From JALGWA01 sp964604955 (lineage in GTDB: Bacteria; Arandabacterota; Arandabacteria; Arandabacterales; JALGWA01), in the NCBI GenBank assembly GCA_964604955.1, contig CAZSBE010000064.1, positions 1-17,065 of the forward strand: 17,065 nt of DNA, written 5' to 3'. Both the position numbers and the translations under genes were made by a program. The stretch's first letter is position 1. Each line of letters begins with the position of its first letter. The notes under the pieces are model-generated. The model did not search any database. It had not been told where the DNA came from and worked only from the letters and a program-made list of their open reading frames with translations. Positions 1 to 8,756 of this stretch are shown here, piece after piece.

Positions 1-3000
1 CGCAGTACAGCAACAGCTTTAGGCGTTATTTGCGTTATATTGTTGCTTTTTGCGCCCCTGCGGGCATCGGTTCTCACCCAGACCGTCCGCCTTCCCGCAC
101 CTGACGTTGTATATAAAGACGATTCCTGTGTGGTGACCGTTGCCGGGACTCCCTCTCTCGGGAATCCAGGAGAGCCTCTGCTACCCGTATACAGCCTCGA
201 GATGCTGCTTCCGCAGGGCGAGGAAGTGATCGGGGTTACGGCGAATATCTCAGGAATTCAGGAAATACGCATAAACGCCCCTGTCGTCTGCGCCCAGGGG
301 CAGGCCAGGCTCAGCCGGACGGCTGCCCTCGAGATCACGCTGCCCGACGCGTCGATATACGGCGGCAGCGGGCCCTTCCCCGCGACCAGGGCCGTACATG
401 TGACCACCCAGACCTACAGGGGCTACAATATCGCCTTTATCAATGTATATCCCGTGACCTACCTGCCAGACAGGGACTTGCTGATTTCGGCGGGGACCCT
501 CGAGGTGGCGGTCGAGACAGCGCCCAGCGCCCGGATGCTGGCAAGGTCCATCCAGACATTCCGCGGGGGCCTCCGGAAGGACGCTTCCGCCATGAGCCGT
601 ATGGTGGACAACGACGCAGCGGCTGCTTCCTACACGGCCGGAGGTTCGCTTCCCGTTTTCTCCTCCTTTGTCGAGCCCGACGAGACCTATCCCTATGTCA
701 TAATCACGTCATACCCCTTTGAGGCCCTCTTTGAACCCCTTAAGGATTACAAAGACAGCACGGGCCTCCGGACCAAGATAGTCCACCTTGGCGAGATCAA
801 CTACTACTATCCCGGCATCGACATGCAGGATAAGACCAGAAACTTCATAAAGGACGCTTATGCCAACTGGGAAACCGAGTACGTGCTGCTCGGCGGCGAT
901 GAGGAGTTGATCCACCACCGCGGCCTCTATGCCACGGCGTCCGGCGACTCGGACATGGACATCGCATCCGATCTCTACTATGCGGCCCTGGACGGCAGCT
1001 GGAATGACGATGCCGACGCCTACTGGGGCGAGCCGGGCGAAGAGGATCTCATGCCTGAGGTCGCCGTAGGAAGGCTCTCCGTCGGCGAAGCTTCCGAGGT
1101 CGTGAACTTCGTCAGCAAGATCCTCAAGTACGAGCGCTCGCCCGTCACTGCGCAGATCCAGACGGCTCAGATGGTCGGCGAGGTCATATCGGGCGCCACC
1201 TTTGGGGCCGACTACATGAATGAGACGCGGGACGGCTCCTCCGCGCACGGCTATACGACTGCCGGGCTGGACGGCGGCTTCGTCGCCGATACGCTCTATG
1301 ATCGCGAGTTTTTCCCGGGCGAGTGGGACATGTACGACCTCGTGCCCCTGCTCAACAGCGGCAGGCACCTGGTGAACCACATCGGCCATTGCAACCTCTA
1401 CAGCGCGCTCAAGATGGGCAGCGATGACGTGGACACATCCTTCACGAACGACGGGGATACCACGACCTACTTCATCCTGTACACCCAGGGATGTTACGCC
1501 GGCTCCTTCGATAACAGGGATGCAGACGGAACACCCCTCTTCGATGACTGCATCGCGGAGCGCCTCACTTACAACGAGAACGGCGCCGTGGCTTTCATAG
1601 GCAACACGCGTTTCGGCTACTACTCATCGGGATCGACGCGGGGAGCATCCCAGTACTTCGACAGGCAGTTCTTCGACGCGGTGTTCGGAGAGGATATCAC
1701 GAGCATCGGCAGGGCGCACGACGACGCCCGCGTCGACAACATAGCCTACATCGAGTTCGACGCCATGCGATGGGTCTATTACAATCTGGTCCTCCTCGGC
1801 GACCCTAGCATGGACATCTGGACCGCGGCGCCCGGCAGCCTGGTTGTGAGCCATCCCGACACGGTCTACGCGTACGAAAACGAGGTCACCATCGGTGTAA
1901 GCGACGGCGTGAGCCCGGTAGAGGGCGCGAGGGTCAGCCTTTTCACCTCCGCCACGTTCTCGCCGGGCTTTACCGGCGGCGGCGGCACCTGCGCGCTCGA
2001 CCCGCTGGCCGAAACGCCGGGTGACCTGTACGTCTCGGTGACCGCCCATAACTTCTACTCATACCTGGATACGATCACCGTGGTCACCGCGGCCGGGCCC
2101 CTGGTGACATTCGAGAGCCGCACGATTGATGATGATACGACAGGCGTAAGCTCCGGGAATTCCAACAGTGAAGTGGATGCCGGAGAGACGATAGAGTCCG
2201 AAGTGACACTAAGGAACGCCGGACAGGACACCGCCTACTATGTCACGGCCCTAATCTCACCTGCAAATCCTTATGTGAGCCTGATCGACTCTACAGGTGT
2301 TTACGGAGACATACCCCCGAGCGGTGTGGTCACTCCTTCCTGGAGCTTCGCCTACCTTATCTCCCCGGCCTGCCCCGACAGCGAGACCGTGGTCTTCGGC
2401 CTCGCGCTGGACTACGGCGACACCAGCGTCGTGCGGAAGTTCGAAGCCGTGGTGCATGCGCCGGTGCTGGACATAGCCGGGATATCGCTTTCCGACACCC
2501 TGTACGGCGACGCCAACGGCTGCCTGGAGGCCGGAGAGACGTTCGAATTACGGCTGGATTTTAAGAACCTGGGCTCGGGCGAGGCTTCGGGCGTGGAGAT
2601 CAAGATCTCGGAAAGCGACCCCTATGTGGTGCTGGATGTGGACAGCTCTTATATCGAAACGATCGGGGCCGACTCGACCAGGTCCGCATCCCCCGCCTAT
2701 CTCATCACGCTCACCCAGGAATGCCCCGAGTTTCACGAGATAGACCTGGAGATCACAATCGCCTTCGCAAGCGGAAGGCAGGCCACGGAGAGCATGACAA
2801 TATATGTCGGCGGCTGGCTCGTGGACGACTTCGAGAACGGCGACAAGGGCTGGACCCATGAGAACCTCTGGCCCACATATGCGGACAACTGGCACCTTGA
2901 GGACTACAGGAATCACACCGCAGGCGGGACATACTCATGGAAATTCGGCGGGGCCGGCTCGGCCAATTACTCCAATTACGCCTATGGCGCCCTCGTAACC

Positions 3001-3660
3001 CCGCAGCTTTGCCTTTCCGGTGACGCCACGCTGGTATTCTGGCATTACCTGGAGGTTGAGATGGTGTCGGGCAGCCTCGCCTGGGATGGCGCCATCGTTG
3101 AGATCTCCACTGACGACGGAGCCACCTGGGAGCAGATCGCACCTGTAGGCGGGTACCCTGACAAGATCTACGGCGACTCGCATTGCCCGCTCCCCGCCGG
3201 CACGCCGTGCTTCGGGACGAGCTCCGGATGGGAAGAGGTCGAGTTCGATCTGTCGGCGTATGAGGGCAGAGCGAGAATCAGGTTCGTGTTCGCGTCCGGG
3301 CCCGTAGCCACAGACGAGGGCTGGTACATCGATGACCTGGACATCCTGGACGAGCTCGCGTCTGTCGGCAGAGACCCGGGCGGCACCGCGCCCGCCAGGT
3401 TCGAACTTCACGCGCCTGCGCCCAACCCGGTCATATCCCGCGCCCTGGTCGCCTTCGACATCCCCCGCGCGTCCAGGGTCAAGGTTGATGTCTTCAATGT
3501 CGAGGGCAGGGTCGTGGACAATCTCGCCGATTCCACCTTCGAGCCCGGCAGGTACTCCGTGGAATGGAACGGCGCTGACCGCCTTGCCCCGGGCGTCTAC
3601 TTCATCAACATGGAAGCCCCGACCTTCCAGCGGACGCGCAAAGTCATCATCATCAGGTAG
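1..3660 (+). CDS. Secreted gingipain-like C25 cysteine peptidase with T9SS-type sorting domain (5' partial)
   Basis: The frame is open to the left edge. The codons before the TTG at 40 encode a hydrophobic run (LGVICVILLLFAPL) that looks like a signal-peptide core, so the true start is outside the window and the TTG is not it. The peptidase C25 domain covers about nt 690-1840. The probable catalytic His is in NHIGHC (codon 1387-1389) and the Cys in TQGCYAGSFD (codon 1492-1494), 35 residues apart as in gingipains. Next come Ig/CARDB-like repeats (about 1850-2800) and a jelly-roll-like segment (about 2815-3350) with FENGDKGW and a closing GWYIDDLDI. The last 85 residues (PNP, VFNVEGR, PGVYFI, KVIIIR) match the T9SS type A sorting / FlgD-like fold. 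Inferred role: an exported, surface-attached or released protease degrading proteins outside the cell. No T9SS machinery gene is visible here. Confidence 0.9.
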   Translation, partial: RSTATALGVICVILLLFAPLRASVLTQTVRLPAPDVVYKDDSCVVTVAGTPSLGNPGEPLLPVYSLEMLLPQGEEVIGVTANISGIQEIRINAPVVCAQGQARLSRTAALEITLPDASIYGGSGPFPATRAVHVTTQTYRGYNIAFINVYPVTYLPDRDLLISAGTLEVAVETAPSARMLARSIQTFRGGLRKDASAMSRMVDNDAAAASYTAGGSLPVFSSFVEPDETYPYVIITSYPFEALFEPLKDYKDSTGLRTKIVHLGEINYYYPGIDMQDKTRNFIKDAYANWETEYVLLGGDEELIHHRGLYATASGDSDMDIASDLYYAALDGSWNDDADAYWGEPGEEDLMPEVAVGRLSVGEASEVVNFVSKILKYERSPVTAQIQTAQMVGEVISGATFGADYMNETRDGSSAHGYTTAGLDGGFVADTLYDREFFPGEWDMYDLVPLLNSGRHLVNHIGHCNLYSALKMGSDDVDTSFTNDGDTTTYFILYTQGCYAGSFDNRDADGTPLFDDCIAERLTYNENGAVAFIGNTRFGYYSSGSTRGASQYFDRQFFDAVFGEDITSIGRAHDDARVDNIAYIEFDAMRWVYYNLVLLGDPSMDIWTAAPGSLVVSHPDTVYAYENEVTIGVSDGVSPVEGARVSLFTSATFSPGFTGGGGTCALDPLAETPGDLYVSVTAHNFYSYLDTITVVTAAGPLVTFESRTIDDDTTGVSSGNSNSEVDAGETIESEVTLRNAGQDTAYYVTALISPANPYVSLIDSTGVYGDIPPSGVVTPSWSFAYLISPACPDSETVVFGLALDYGDTSVVRKFEAVVHAPVLDIAGISLSDTLYGDANGCLEAGETFELRLDFKNLGSGEASGVEIKISESDPYVVLDVDSSYIETIGADSTRSASPAYLITLTQECPEFHEIDLEITIAFASGRQATESMTIYVGGWLVDDFENGDKGWTHENLWPTYADNWHLEDYRNHTAGGTYSWKFGGAGSANYSNYAYGALVTPQLCLSGDATLVFWHYLEVEMVSGSLAWDGAIVEISTDDGATWEQIAPVGGYPDKIYGDSHCPLPAGTPCFGTSSGWEEVEFDLSAYEGRARIRFVFASGPVATDEGWYIDDLDILDELASVGRDPGGTAPARFELHAPAPNPVISRALVAFDIPRASRVKVDVFNVEGRVVDNLADSTFEPGRYSVEWNGADRLAPGVYFINMEAPTFQRTRKVIIIR

Positions 3661-3680
3661 CCCCCAGCCCACATAATCCT

Positions 3681-3709
3681 TTGATGCCCCTCGGGATTTC
3701 TGCTAGTAT
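3681..3709 (+). promoter_or_regulatory. Possible sigma70-like promoter for the frameshifted small gene
   Basis: TTGATG (3681-3686), a 17-base spacer and TAGTAT (3704-3709) with a TGN extension just upstream. Each hexamer matches consensus at 4 of 6 positions. It lies about 40 bases before a good RBS and ATG. It is a pattern match only. Confidence 0.35.
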
Positions 3710-3750
3710 GCCCATCGCGACTTTGGATCGCCGCAAAAGGAGGGTCGGGT

Positions 3751-4021
3751 ATGACACGTCTACTGGGTCAACACCGCGCTCTCCATCGAGAAGGGGTTCT
3801 CGTCGAATAACAGCTTCGGGCGCACGGCTGCGGACATGGCGGATACGCCCAGGCTGCTTGCCAAGATCCGCCTGCCCGAGGGCAAGACCATGAACGACGT
3901 GACGCTGCCGCAGTTTCCCGCCGGCACGGATCTCAGCTTCCCCGGTGAGGAGATCCTGATGCTCAGGTACTCGTCGGCCTCGGACTGGCCGGCGGACTGG
4001 GAAGTGATTGATATAAACTGA
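3751..4021 (+). pseudogene. Small unknown gene broken by a one-base frameshift
   Basis: An excellent RBS (AAAAGGAGGG, 3735-3744) lies 6 bases before the ATG at 3751. That frame stops after 19 codons. From about 3758 the next frame reads VYWVNTALSIEKG and continues without a stop to TGA at 4019-4021, with the GC-rich third positions of real genes here. One extra base within the first three or four codons would explain this. The repaired product would be about 89 residues, probably soluble, with an acidic C-terminus ending SDWPADWEVIDIN. An intact-frame ATG exists at 3836 but has no RBS. I do not recognise the family. It may be a recent pseudogene, a sequencing error or, less likely, programmed frameshifting. 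Confidence 0.5.
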
Positions 4022-4047
4022 CGTGCCGCCCGCGGGCTCTAAATATA

Positions 4048-4080
4048 GCGCAGGGCCGGCTCCGTTTACCGGCCCTGCGC
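4048..4080. terminator. Perfect 12-bp GC hairpin after the small gene
   Basis: GCGCAGGGCCGG (4048-4059) pairs perfectly with CCGGCCCTGCGC (4069-4080) around a 9-base loop. It begins 26 bases after the stop at 4021. No T-run follows on the plus strand; on the minus strand a weak CTATATTT follows. It could be a terminator without a U-tract or an mRNA 3' end stabiliser. Confidence 0.5.
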
Positions 4081-4433
4081 GAGGGGAAGACCATGAATCC
4101 CCGTTCCAAGCGCTATTTTCAGCGCCGGCCCTCAGCGGGCCGACACGAGCTTGCGACTTACAACCTCCACGCCACGTTATATACAACCAGCCTGACAGAG
4201 GAGTGTTCCACGAGGCGGGGCCGGGTCGCGGCCAGGAGCGCAGCCTCAAGTCCGAGATATATAGACTGCATCATTATCTTGCCTCCTCCGATGCTGGATG
4301 ATTGCTGCGACAGGGGTAGGACGTACTACGCAGGCATCATCGAACCAGTTTCCTCGTCACAGGCATACTATACCCACAAAGCGTGAAAGCGGAACCACTT
4401 AATCGCCCGGCGGTTACAAAAAGCAGGTGGAAT

Positions 4434-4463
4434 TTGACTCCTGCGGGGCTGTGGACTTATGAT
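4434..4463 (+). promoter_or_regulatory. Sigma70-like promoter for the kinase-TPR gene
   Basis: TTGACT (4434-4439, 5 of 6), an 18-base spacer and TATGAT (4458-4463, 5 of 6). Transcription would start near 4470, giving a leader of about 30 bases to the GTG at 4500. A second TTGACA at 4467-4472 lacks a good -10 box. Confidence 0.55.
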
Positions 4464-4499
4464 ATATTGACACTGTCATGGAAGGCCGGGGTTTAACTC

Positions 4500-7487
4500 G
4501 TGAAATGTCCCAAGTGTAATGCAGAGGTACTCGCAGACAGCAGGTACTGCAGGACCTGCGGATCTGAGCTGCCCGAGACCGACCCGCAATCGATGCATGA
4601 GACCAGGCCCTTAAAGCCCGCGCGCGGCGAAGCGCGGATAGAAGGCGTGGTCGCCGAGAAGTACAGGATCGAGAGCGAGCTCGGCAGGGGCGGGATGGGC
4701 CGGGTTTACAGGGCCGAGGACATCCGCCTCCGGCGTCCGGTGGCCCTCAAGTTCCTCCCTCCCGATCTCGTGCAGGACGGAGAAGCCCGCGAGAGATTCG
4801 TCCGCGAGGCGCAGGCGGCCTCCGCGCTGGACCATCCGAACATCTGCACCATCTATGAGATCAACGAGACCGACGCGGGCCAGATGTTCATCGCCATGGC
4901 ATACTACGGCGGCGAGTCGCTTAAAGAGAGAATCAGCCGCGGCCCTCTCGGGATAGAAGACGCCCTGAACGTTGCGGTGCAGACGGCCGAGGGCCTCGCA
5001 AGGGCGCATGAAGCCGGCATGGTGCATCGCGACATAAAGCCGGCCAATATCCTGATTACGCCGCGTGACGAGGTCAAGATAGTCGACTTCGGCCTGGCCA
5101 AGCTCACGGGGGTGCACATTACGACCAGCATCGGCGTGCCCATGGGTACGGTTCTCTACATGTCGCCGGAGCAGGCTCGAGGGGACCCGGTCGACAAGCG
5201 TACGGACATATGGGCCCTGGGCGTCGTGCTCTACGAAATGCTCACGGGGGTGCTGCCCTTCCCCGGCGAAAACGAGCAGTCCGTCATCTACTCCATTCTC
5301 AATGTCGACCCCAAGCCTCCGACCTACGTGCACACCGGCATTCCGCCCGCACTGGAGAAGGTAGTGACCAAGGCCATGAAGAAGGACGCCGCCGAGCGAT
5401 ACATGGACGCCGAGGAGATCCTCCTCGACCTCCGGAAACTCAAGAACGAGCTCGACACCACCGGCTCCATCAAGACATATGTCGGCCCCGGCGGGGGAGT
5501 CGAGGACATCGTAATCTGGGAGCCCAAGCCTGTCGCCGTCATAACCTTCGACAACCTGACCGGGGACGCGGCTTATGACTATCTCAGGAAGGCGATCCCC
5601 AACCTTCTAATCACGAGCCTCGAGCAATCCAAGTACCTGCGCGTCGTAACCTGGGAACGCCTGCAGGACCTGCTCAAGCAAATGGACAAGCCCGACGTGG
5701 ACATAATCGACAAGAACCTCGGGTTCGAGCTATGCGAAATGGACGATATAGAAGCAATAGTCCTCGGGAGTTTCACCAAGGCCGGGGAGGTTTTCGCCAC
5801 GGACGTCAAGGTGCTCGACGTCAAGACCAAGAGCCTTCTCAAGAGTGCCAGCTCCCGCGGCAGCGGCGTCGACAGCATCCTGCAGAAACAGATCGACCGG
5901 CTGAGCAGGGAGATCTCAAAGGGCGTCGGTGTCTCCGAGAGGAGCAAGGACGAGAGCCGGCACCCCATCGCCGAAGTCACCACCGAGTCGATGGAGGCAT
6001 ACAATCACTACCTCAAGGGAAGGGACCAGTATGAGCGGCTGTACAATGAAGAGGCGCGCGCCAGCCTCGAGAAAGCCGTCGCGCTGGACCCCGAGTTCGC
6101 TGCCGCGTATCTCTACCTTGCCGGCGTCCACGGCCGGCTTCGCAATACCAGGGCCCGCGACGAGGCCTACAGGAAAGCAATGAACTACGCGGACAAGGCC
6201 AACAGGAAGGAGCGGCTGTATATAGAGGCCGCGCACGCGGTGTCCATCGAGGGCGACATCAAGAAGAGGTTCCGGATACTCAAGCAGGTCGTCGAGGAGT
6301 TTCCCAAAGAGAAACTCGCGCATCAATTGCTGGCCTCACACTACCGCGTGAACGAACTCTTCTACCAGGCCGTGGAGGAATACGACAAGATTCTTGAGCT
6401 CGATCCCAACTACGGATGGGCCATGAACGAGCTAGGCTATATGTACTCCGATGCCGGCTACTTCGACAAGGCCCACGACTACCTGCAGCGGTACATCAGC
6501 GTAGCCCCGGGCGACGCGAATCCCATTGACTCCATGGGAGAGCTCTACTTCCGCATGGGAAAACTGGATGATGCCATCGCCAAGTACCGCGAGGCGCTCG
6601 AGCTCAAGCCTGACTTCTACTATGCCTACTGGGAGATCGCCTATGTAGCGGCCGTCAAGGAGGATTACGAAGAAGCGCTCAAGTGGATCGGGCTCTTCCT
6701 CGACAAGGCGCCGTCATTCGGAACCAGGGCCGTGGGTTTGCAGTGGAAGGCCTTTTATCATTACTGGACCGGGAGACTCGATGAGGCCCTGGAGATAACG
6801 CAGGGCCTGTGGGATGCGGCCGAGAGAGAGGGCAGCAGCCTGTGGAAGACCGCCGCGGATAGGCTCCGCGGCTGGATATACTTCGAAAGGGGCGACTACG
6901 AGCTGAGCCGCGGCTACTTCGAGAACTGCCTCGGCGCCCTGGGAGCAGACCCCCAGGCTTTCATCCCGGCGCAGTCAAGCTATATGCTGTGGACGCCGGA
7001 CATGATTCCGTCCTTCCGCGCTGCCTACAGTTTCGCGCTGGCGCTCATAGACATCAAGCAGGGCCTCTTCGCGCCGGCCGAACTCCGCTATAACAAGGTG
7101 AAACCGCTCATGCCCGTAGAGGCGGGGTTCCTGCGGGGCGAATTGCTGTTGGCAAAGGGCAACCCGGACGAGGCTATCGCGGCATGCGAAAAGGCGCCGA
7201 CCCGCAAAACGCCCTACATGAGCGACACCGACGCGATGCTCGCATACAACCTCCCGCCGATGAAAGACACCCTCGCCAGGGCATATATCGCGAAGGGCAG
7301 TCTGGAAAAGGCCATAGACGAGTACATCCGCCTCACCAGGTTCAACCCGCGCGGCAGGGACCGCAGGTTTGTACACCCCCGGTATCACCAGAGGCTGGGG
7401 GGCCTATATGAAGAGACCAGCAGGCCCGACAAGGCCGCCCGGGCATATGAAACGTATAACCGCCTCTGGAAGTCCGCGGGGGCCTAG
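4500..7487 (+). CDS. Zinc-ribbon / Ser-Thr protein kinase / TolB-like / TPR fusion protein
   Basis: A 995-aa protein starting at GTG; the RBS is weak (GAAGG, 4481-4485). Residues 1-22 form a zinc ribbon with C3, C6, C17 and C20. The Hanks-type kinase spans about 52-315: glycine loop G62-x-G64-x-x-G67, VALK lysine K84, HRD with catalytic D178, DFG at 196-198, then SPEQ and a DIWALGVVLYEML helix. All core residues are present, so it should be active. Residues 343-480 (VAVITFDNLTG, AIVLGSFTKAG) resemble the TolB/FlgO-like domain that follows kinases or cyclases in such fusions. Residues from about 495 to the end are TPR repeats (AAYLYLAGVHGR, AMNELGYMYSDAG, DAIAKYREALELKPD). No membrane helix is seen, so it is probably cytosolic. 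Inferred role: a signalling kinase with a protein-docking arm. The substrate is unknown. Confidence 0.93.
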   Translation: MKCPKCNAEVLADSRYCRTCGSELPETDPQSMHETRPLKPARGEARIEGVVAEKYRIESELGRGGMGRVYRAEDIRLRRPVALKFLPPDLVQDGEARERFVREAQAASALDHPNICTIYEINETDAGQMFIAMAYYGGESLKERISRGPLGIEDALNVAVQTAEGLARAHEAGMVHRDIKPANILITPRDEVKIVDFGLAKLTGVHITTSIGVPMGTVLYMSPEQARGDPVDKRTDIWALGVVLYEMLTGVLPFPGENEQSVIYSILNVDPKPPTYVHTGIPPALEKVVTKAMKKDAAERYMDAEEILLDLRKLKNELDTTGSIKTYVGPGGGVEDIVIWEPKPVAVITFDNLTGDAAYDYLRKAIPNLLITSLEQSKYLRVVTWERLQDLLKQMDKPDVDIIDKNLGFELCEMDDIEAIVLGSFTKAGEVFATDVKVLDVKTKSLLKSASSRGSGVDSILQKQIDRLSREISKGVGVSERSKDESRHPIAEVTTESMEAYNHYLKGRDQYERLYNEEARASLEKAVALDPEFAAAYLYLAGVHGRLRNTRARDEAYRKAMNYADKANRKERLYIEAAHAVSIEGDIKKRFRILKQVVEEFPKEKLAHQLLASHYRVNELFYQAVEEYDKILELDPNYGWAMNELGYMYSDAGYFDKAHDYLQRYISVAPGDANPIDSMGELYFRMGKLDDAIAKYREALELKPDFYYAYWEIAYVAAVKEDYEEALKWIGLFLDKAPSFGTRAVGLQWKAFYHYWTGRLDEALEITQGLWDAAEREGSSLWKTAADRLRGWIYFERGDYELSRGYFENCLGALGADPQAFIPAQSSYMLWTPDMIPSFRAAYSFALALIDIKQGLFAPAELRYNKVKPLMPVEAGFLRGELLLAKGNPDEAIAACEKAPTRKTPYMSDTDAMLAYNLPPMKDTLARAYIAKGSLEKAIDEYIRLTRFNPRGRDRRFVHPRYHQRLGGLYEETSRPDKAARAYETYNRLWKSAGA

Positions 7488-7499
7488 TCCCCGCCGGAC
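7472..7499 (+). terminator. GC hairpin overlapping the kinase stop codon
   Basis: GTCCGCGGGG (7472-7481) pairs with CCCCG-C-CGGAC (7489-7499) with one bulged C. The 7-base loop contains the TAG stop (7485-7487). No T-run follows, so intrinsic termination is uncertain; it may instead protect the 3' end. Confidence 0.4.
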
Positions 7500-7826
7500 G
7501 CGGGCGCCCCGCCCCGGTCGCTTTCCGTTTCCGCCTCTCTCCTGCCGGCCGCCGCGCGCCACAATTGACGTGACATTCCGGCCGATTGCTGGTAAAACGG
7601 TCTCAGGGTGAACACCCGAAGGGGTGGTGTCGAGCACAATCCCGGTAATTCATCGCGCGCATCCTCGTCTGTGCAAGTCGCGCCGGGACGCGACGTGCAA
7701 CGCAGAAAGCCCCTGTGTGGATGCGCGCGTTTCTGCGCTTGAGGCCCACTGTATATACCCGATTGGCTGTGGCGGACCGGAGGATCCTGTGATATGGTAT
7801 CCGCAGGGCGCCGCTGGAGCACTTTG
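7500..7826. other. Non-coding leader before the ABC exporter
   Basis: No credible gene on either strand. The segment holds a small hairpin, CACCC-GAAG-GGGTG, near 7612-7625. A GGAGG at 7779-7783 could serve an alternative ATG at 7794. TTGACG at 7565-7570 has no acceptable -10 box at normal spacing. No riboswitch family was recognised. The exporter's promoter probably lies here but could not be located with confidence. Confidence 0.45.
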
Positions 7827-8756
7827 ATGAACTCAGTCGAAATCCACAATGTGACCAAGACCTTCGGGAAGCTGGTCGCCGTCGACGACCTGTCGCTCAA
7901 TGTCCCGCGCGGCAGCGTATACGGCTTCATCGGGCCCAACGGCTCCGGCAAAACCACCACGCTGCGGATGATCATGAACATCTTCTACCCCGACAGCGGG
8001 AACATAACCGTGCTCGGCGACCCGACACCCGGCGCGTGCACCGACCGCATCGGCTACCTGCCCGAAGAGCGCGGCCTCTACCGGAGGATGAACGTGCAGG
8101 AGGTCCTCCGGTTCTATGGGGAGCTGAAGGCCGGCCGCAACGTGAACCGGGAAGTCGACGAATGGCTTGGGCGGATGGGCCTGGCCGACTGGGCCGAGAA
8201 GAAGGTCGAAACCCTGAGCAAGGGCATGAGCCAGAAGGTCCAGTTTATCGCGAGTGTCGTATCCGCCCCGGAAGTCCTGATTCTCGACGAGCCTTTCGCC
8301 GGGCTCGACCCGGTGAACACGGACGTGATCAGGACGGCCGTCCTCGATCTGCAGGAGAAGGAGACGACGGTTATCTTCAGCACCCATGACATGAGCATGG
8401 CCGAGAGGATGTGCGATTTCATATTCATGATTTTCAAGGGCAAGAAGGTCCTCGATGGAACGCTGGCCTCCATTCAGGACGAGTACGGCGACGACACGCT
8501 TCGGGTGAGCTGCGAGGGCGGCGCCGCGGCTCTAAGGGACGTCGGAGGAGTGGCGAAGGTGAACGACTTCGGGCGCGTCCAGGACGTCAGAATGGTCGAA
8601 GGCGCGGACCCGCAGGATGTTCTCGCCGCCATAATGGCCCGCACCAAGGTCAGGAGCTTCGAGGTCACGAAGCCGTCGCTTCACGATATTTTCGTGCGTA
8701 TCGCGGGCCCCGAGGCCCGGGAGGCGGAAGATGCGAAAAACGCTCAGAATAGCTAA
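7827..8756 (+). CDS. ABC transporter ATP-binding protein, NatA-like
   Basis: A 309-aa nucleotide-binding subunit of an ABC-2 type exporter. Walker A is GPNGSGKT (36-43), the signature is LSKGMSQ (130-136), Walker B is LILDEP with D154-E155, and the H-loop is STHD with H187. The C-terminal 80 residues (DTLRVSCEGG) form the DUF4162-like tail typical of this subfamily. The ATG at 7827 follows GGAG (7815-7818) by 8 bases and gives the usual family N-terminus (VEIHNVTKTFGK). An ATG 11 codons upstream (7794, with GGAGG at 7779-7783) is a real alternative. The gene overlaps the permease by 26 bases, indicating translational coupling. Known relatives export sodium, drugs or peptides; the substrate here cannot be read. 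Confidence 0.92.
   Translation: MNSVEIHNVTKTFGKLVAVDDLSLNVPRGSVYGFIGPNGSGKTTTLRMIMNIFYPDSGNITVLGDPTPGACTDRIGYLPEERGLYRRMNVQEVLRFYGELKAGRNVNREVDEWLGRMGLADWAEKKVETLSKGMSQKVQFIASVVSAPEVLILDEPFAGLDPVNTDVIRTAVLDLQEKETTVIFSTHDMSMAERMCDFIFMIFKGKKVLDGTLASIQDEYGDDTLRVSCEGGAAALRDVGGVAKVNDFGRVQDVRMVEGADPQDVLAAIMARTKVRSFEVTKPSLHDIFVRIAGPEAREAEDAKNAQNS

Larger units (their letters stand above)
4022..4499. other. Intergenic region without a convincing gene
   Basis: Apart from the hairpin at 4048-4080 and the promoter at 4434-4463, I see nothing definite. A 97-codon frame (4093-4386) has a GAGGGGA stretch before its ATG. Its translation has no family resemblance, mixed codon use and no conserved-looking core, so it is not called. 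Confidence 0.5.

Noticed and set aside
709..1389. A long minus-strand open frame inside the C25 protease
   Set aside because: It is antisense to clear catalytic motifs; GC-rich genes commonly leave the opposite strand open.
4093..4386. A 97-codon plus-strand frame with a weak RBS-like GAGGGGA
   Set aside because: Codon choice is mixed, the translation has no recognisable pattern, and it lies in a region with low coding signal.
4397..4404. ACTTAAT as a third ArsR-type half-site
   Set aside because: There is no inverted partner at the right spacing.
4611..5333. A minus-strand open frame opposite the kinase domain
   Set aside because: It is a shadow of conserved HRD/DFG kinase coding sequence, with no family-like translation or RBS.
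7565..7597. TTGACG as a promoter for the ABC exporter
   Set aside because: The nearest AT-rich -10 candidate (GTAAAA) is 21 bases away, too far.
7612..7625. CACCC-GAAG-GGGTG as a riboswitch core
   Set aside because: It is a simple 5-bp hairpin and no known riboswitch consensus surrounds it.
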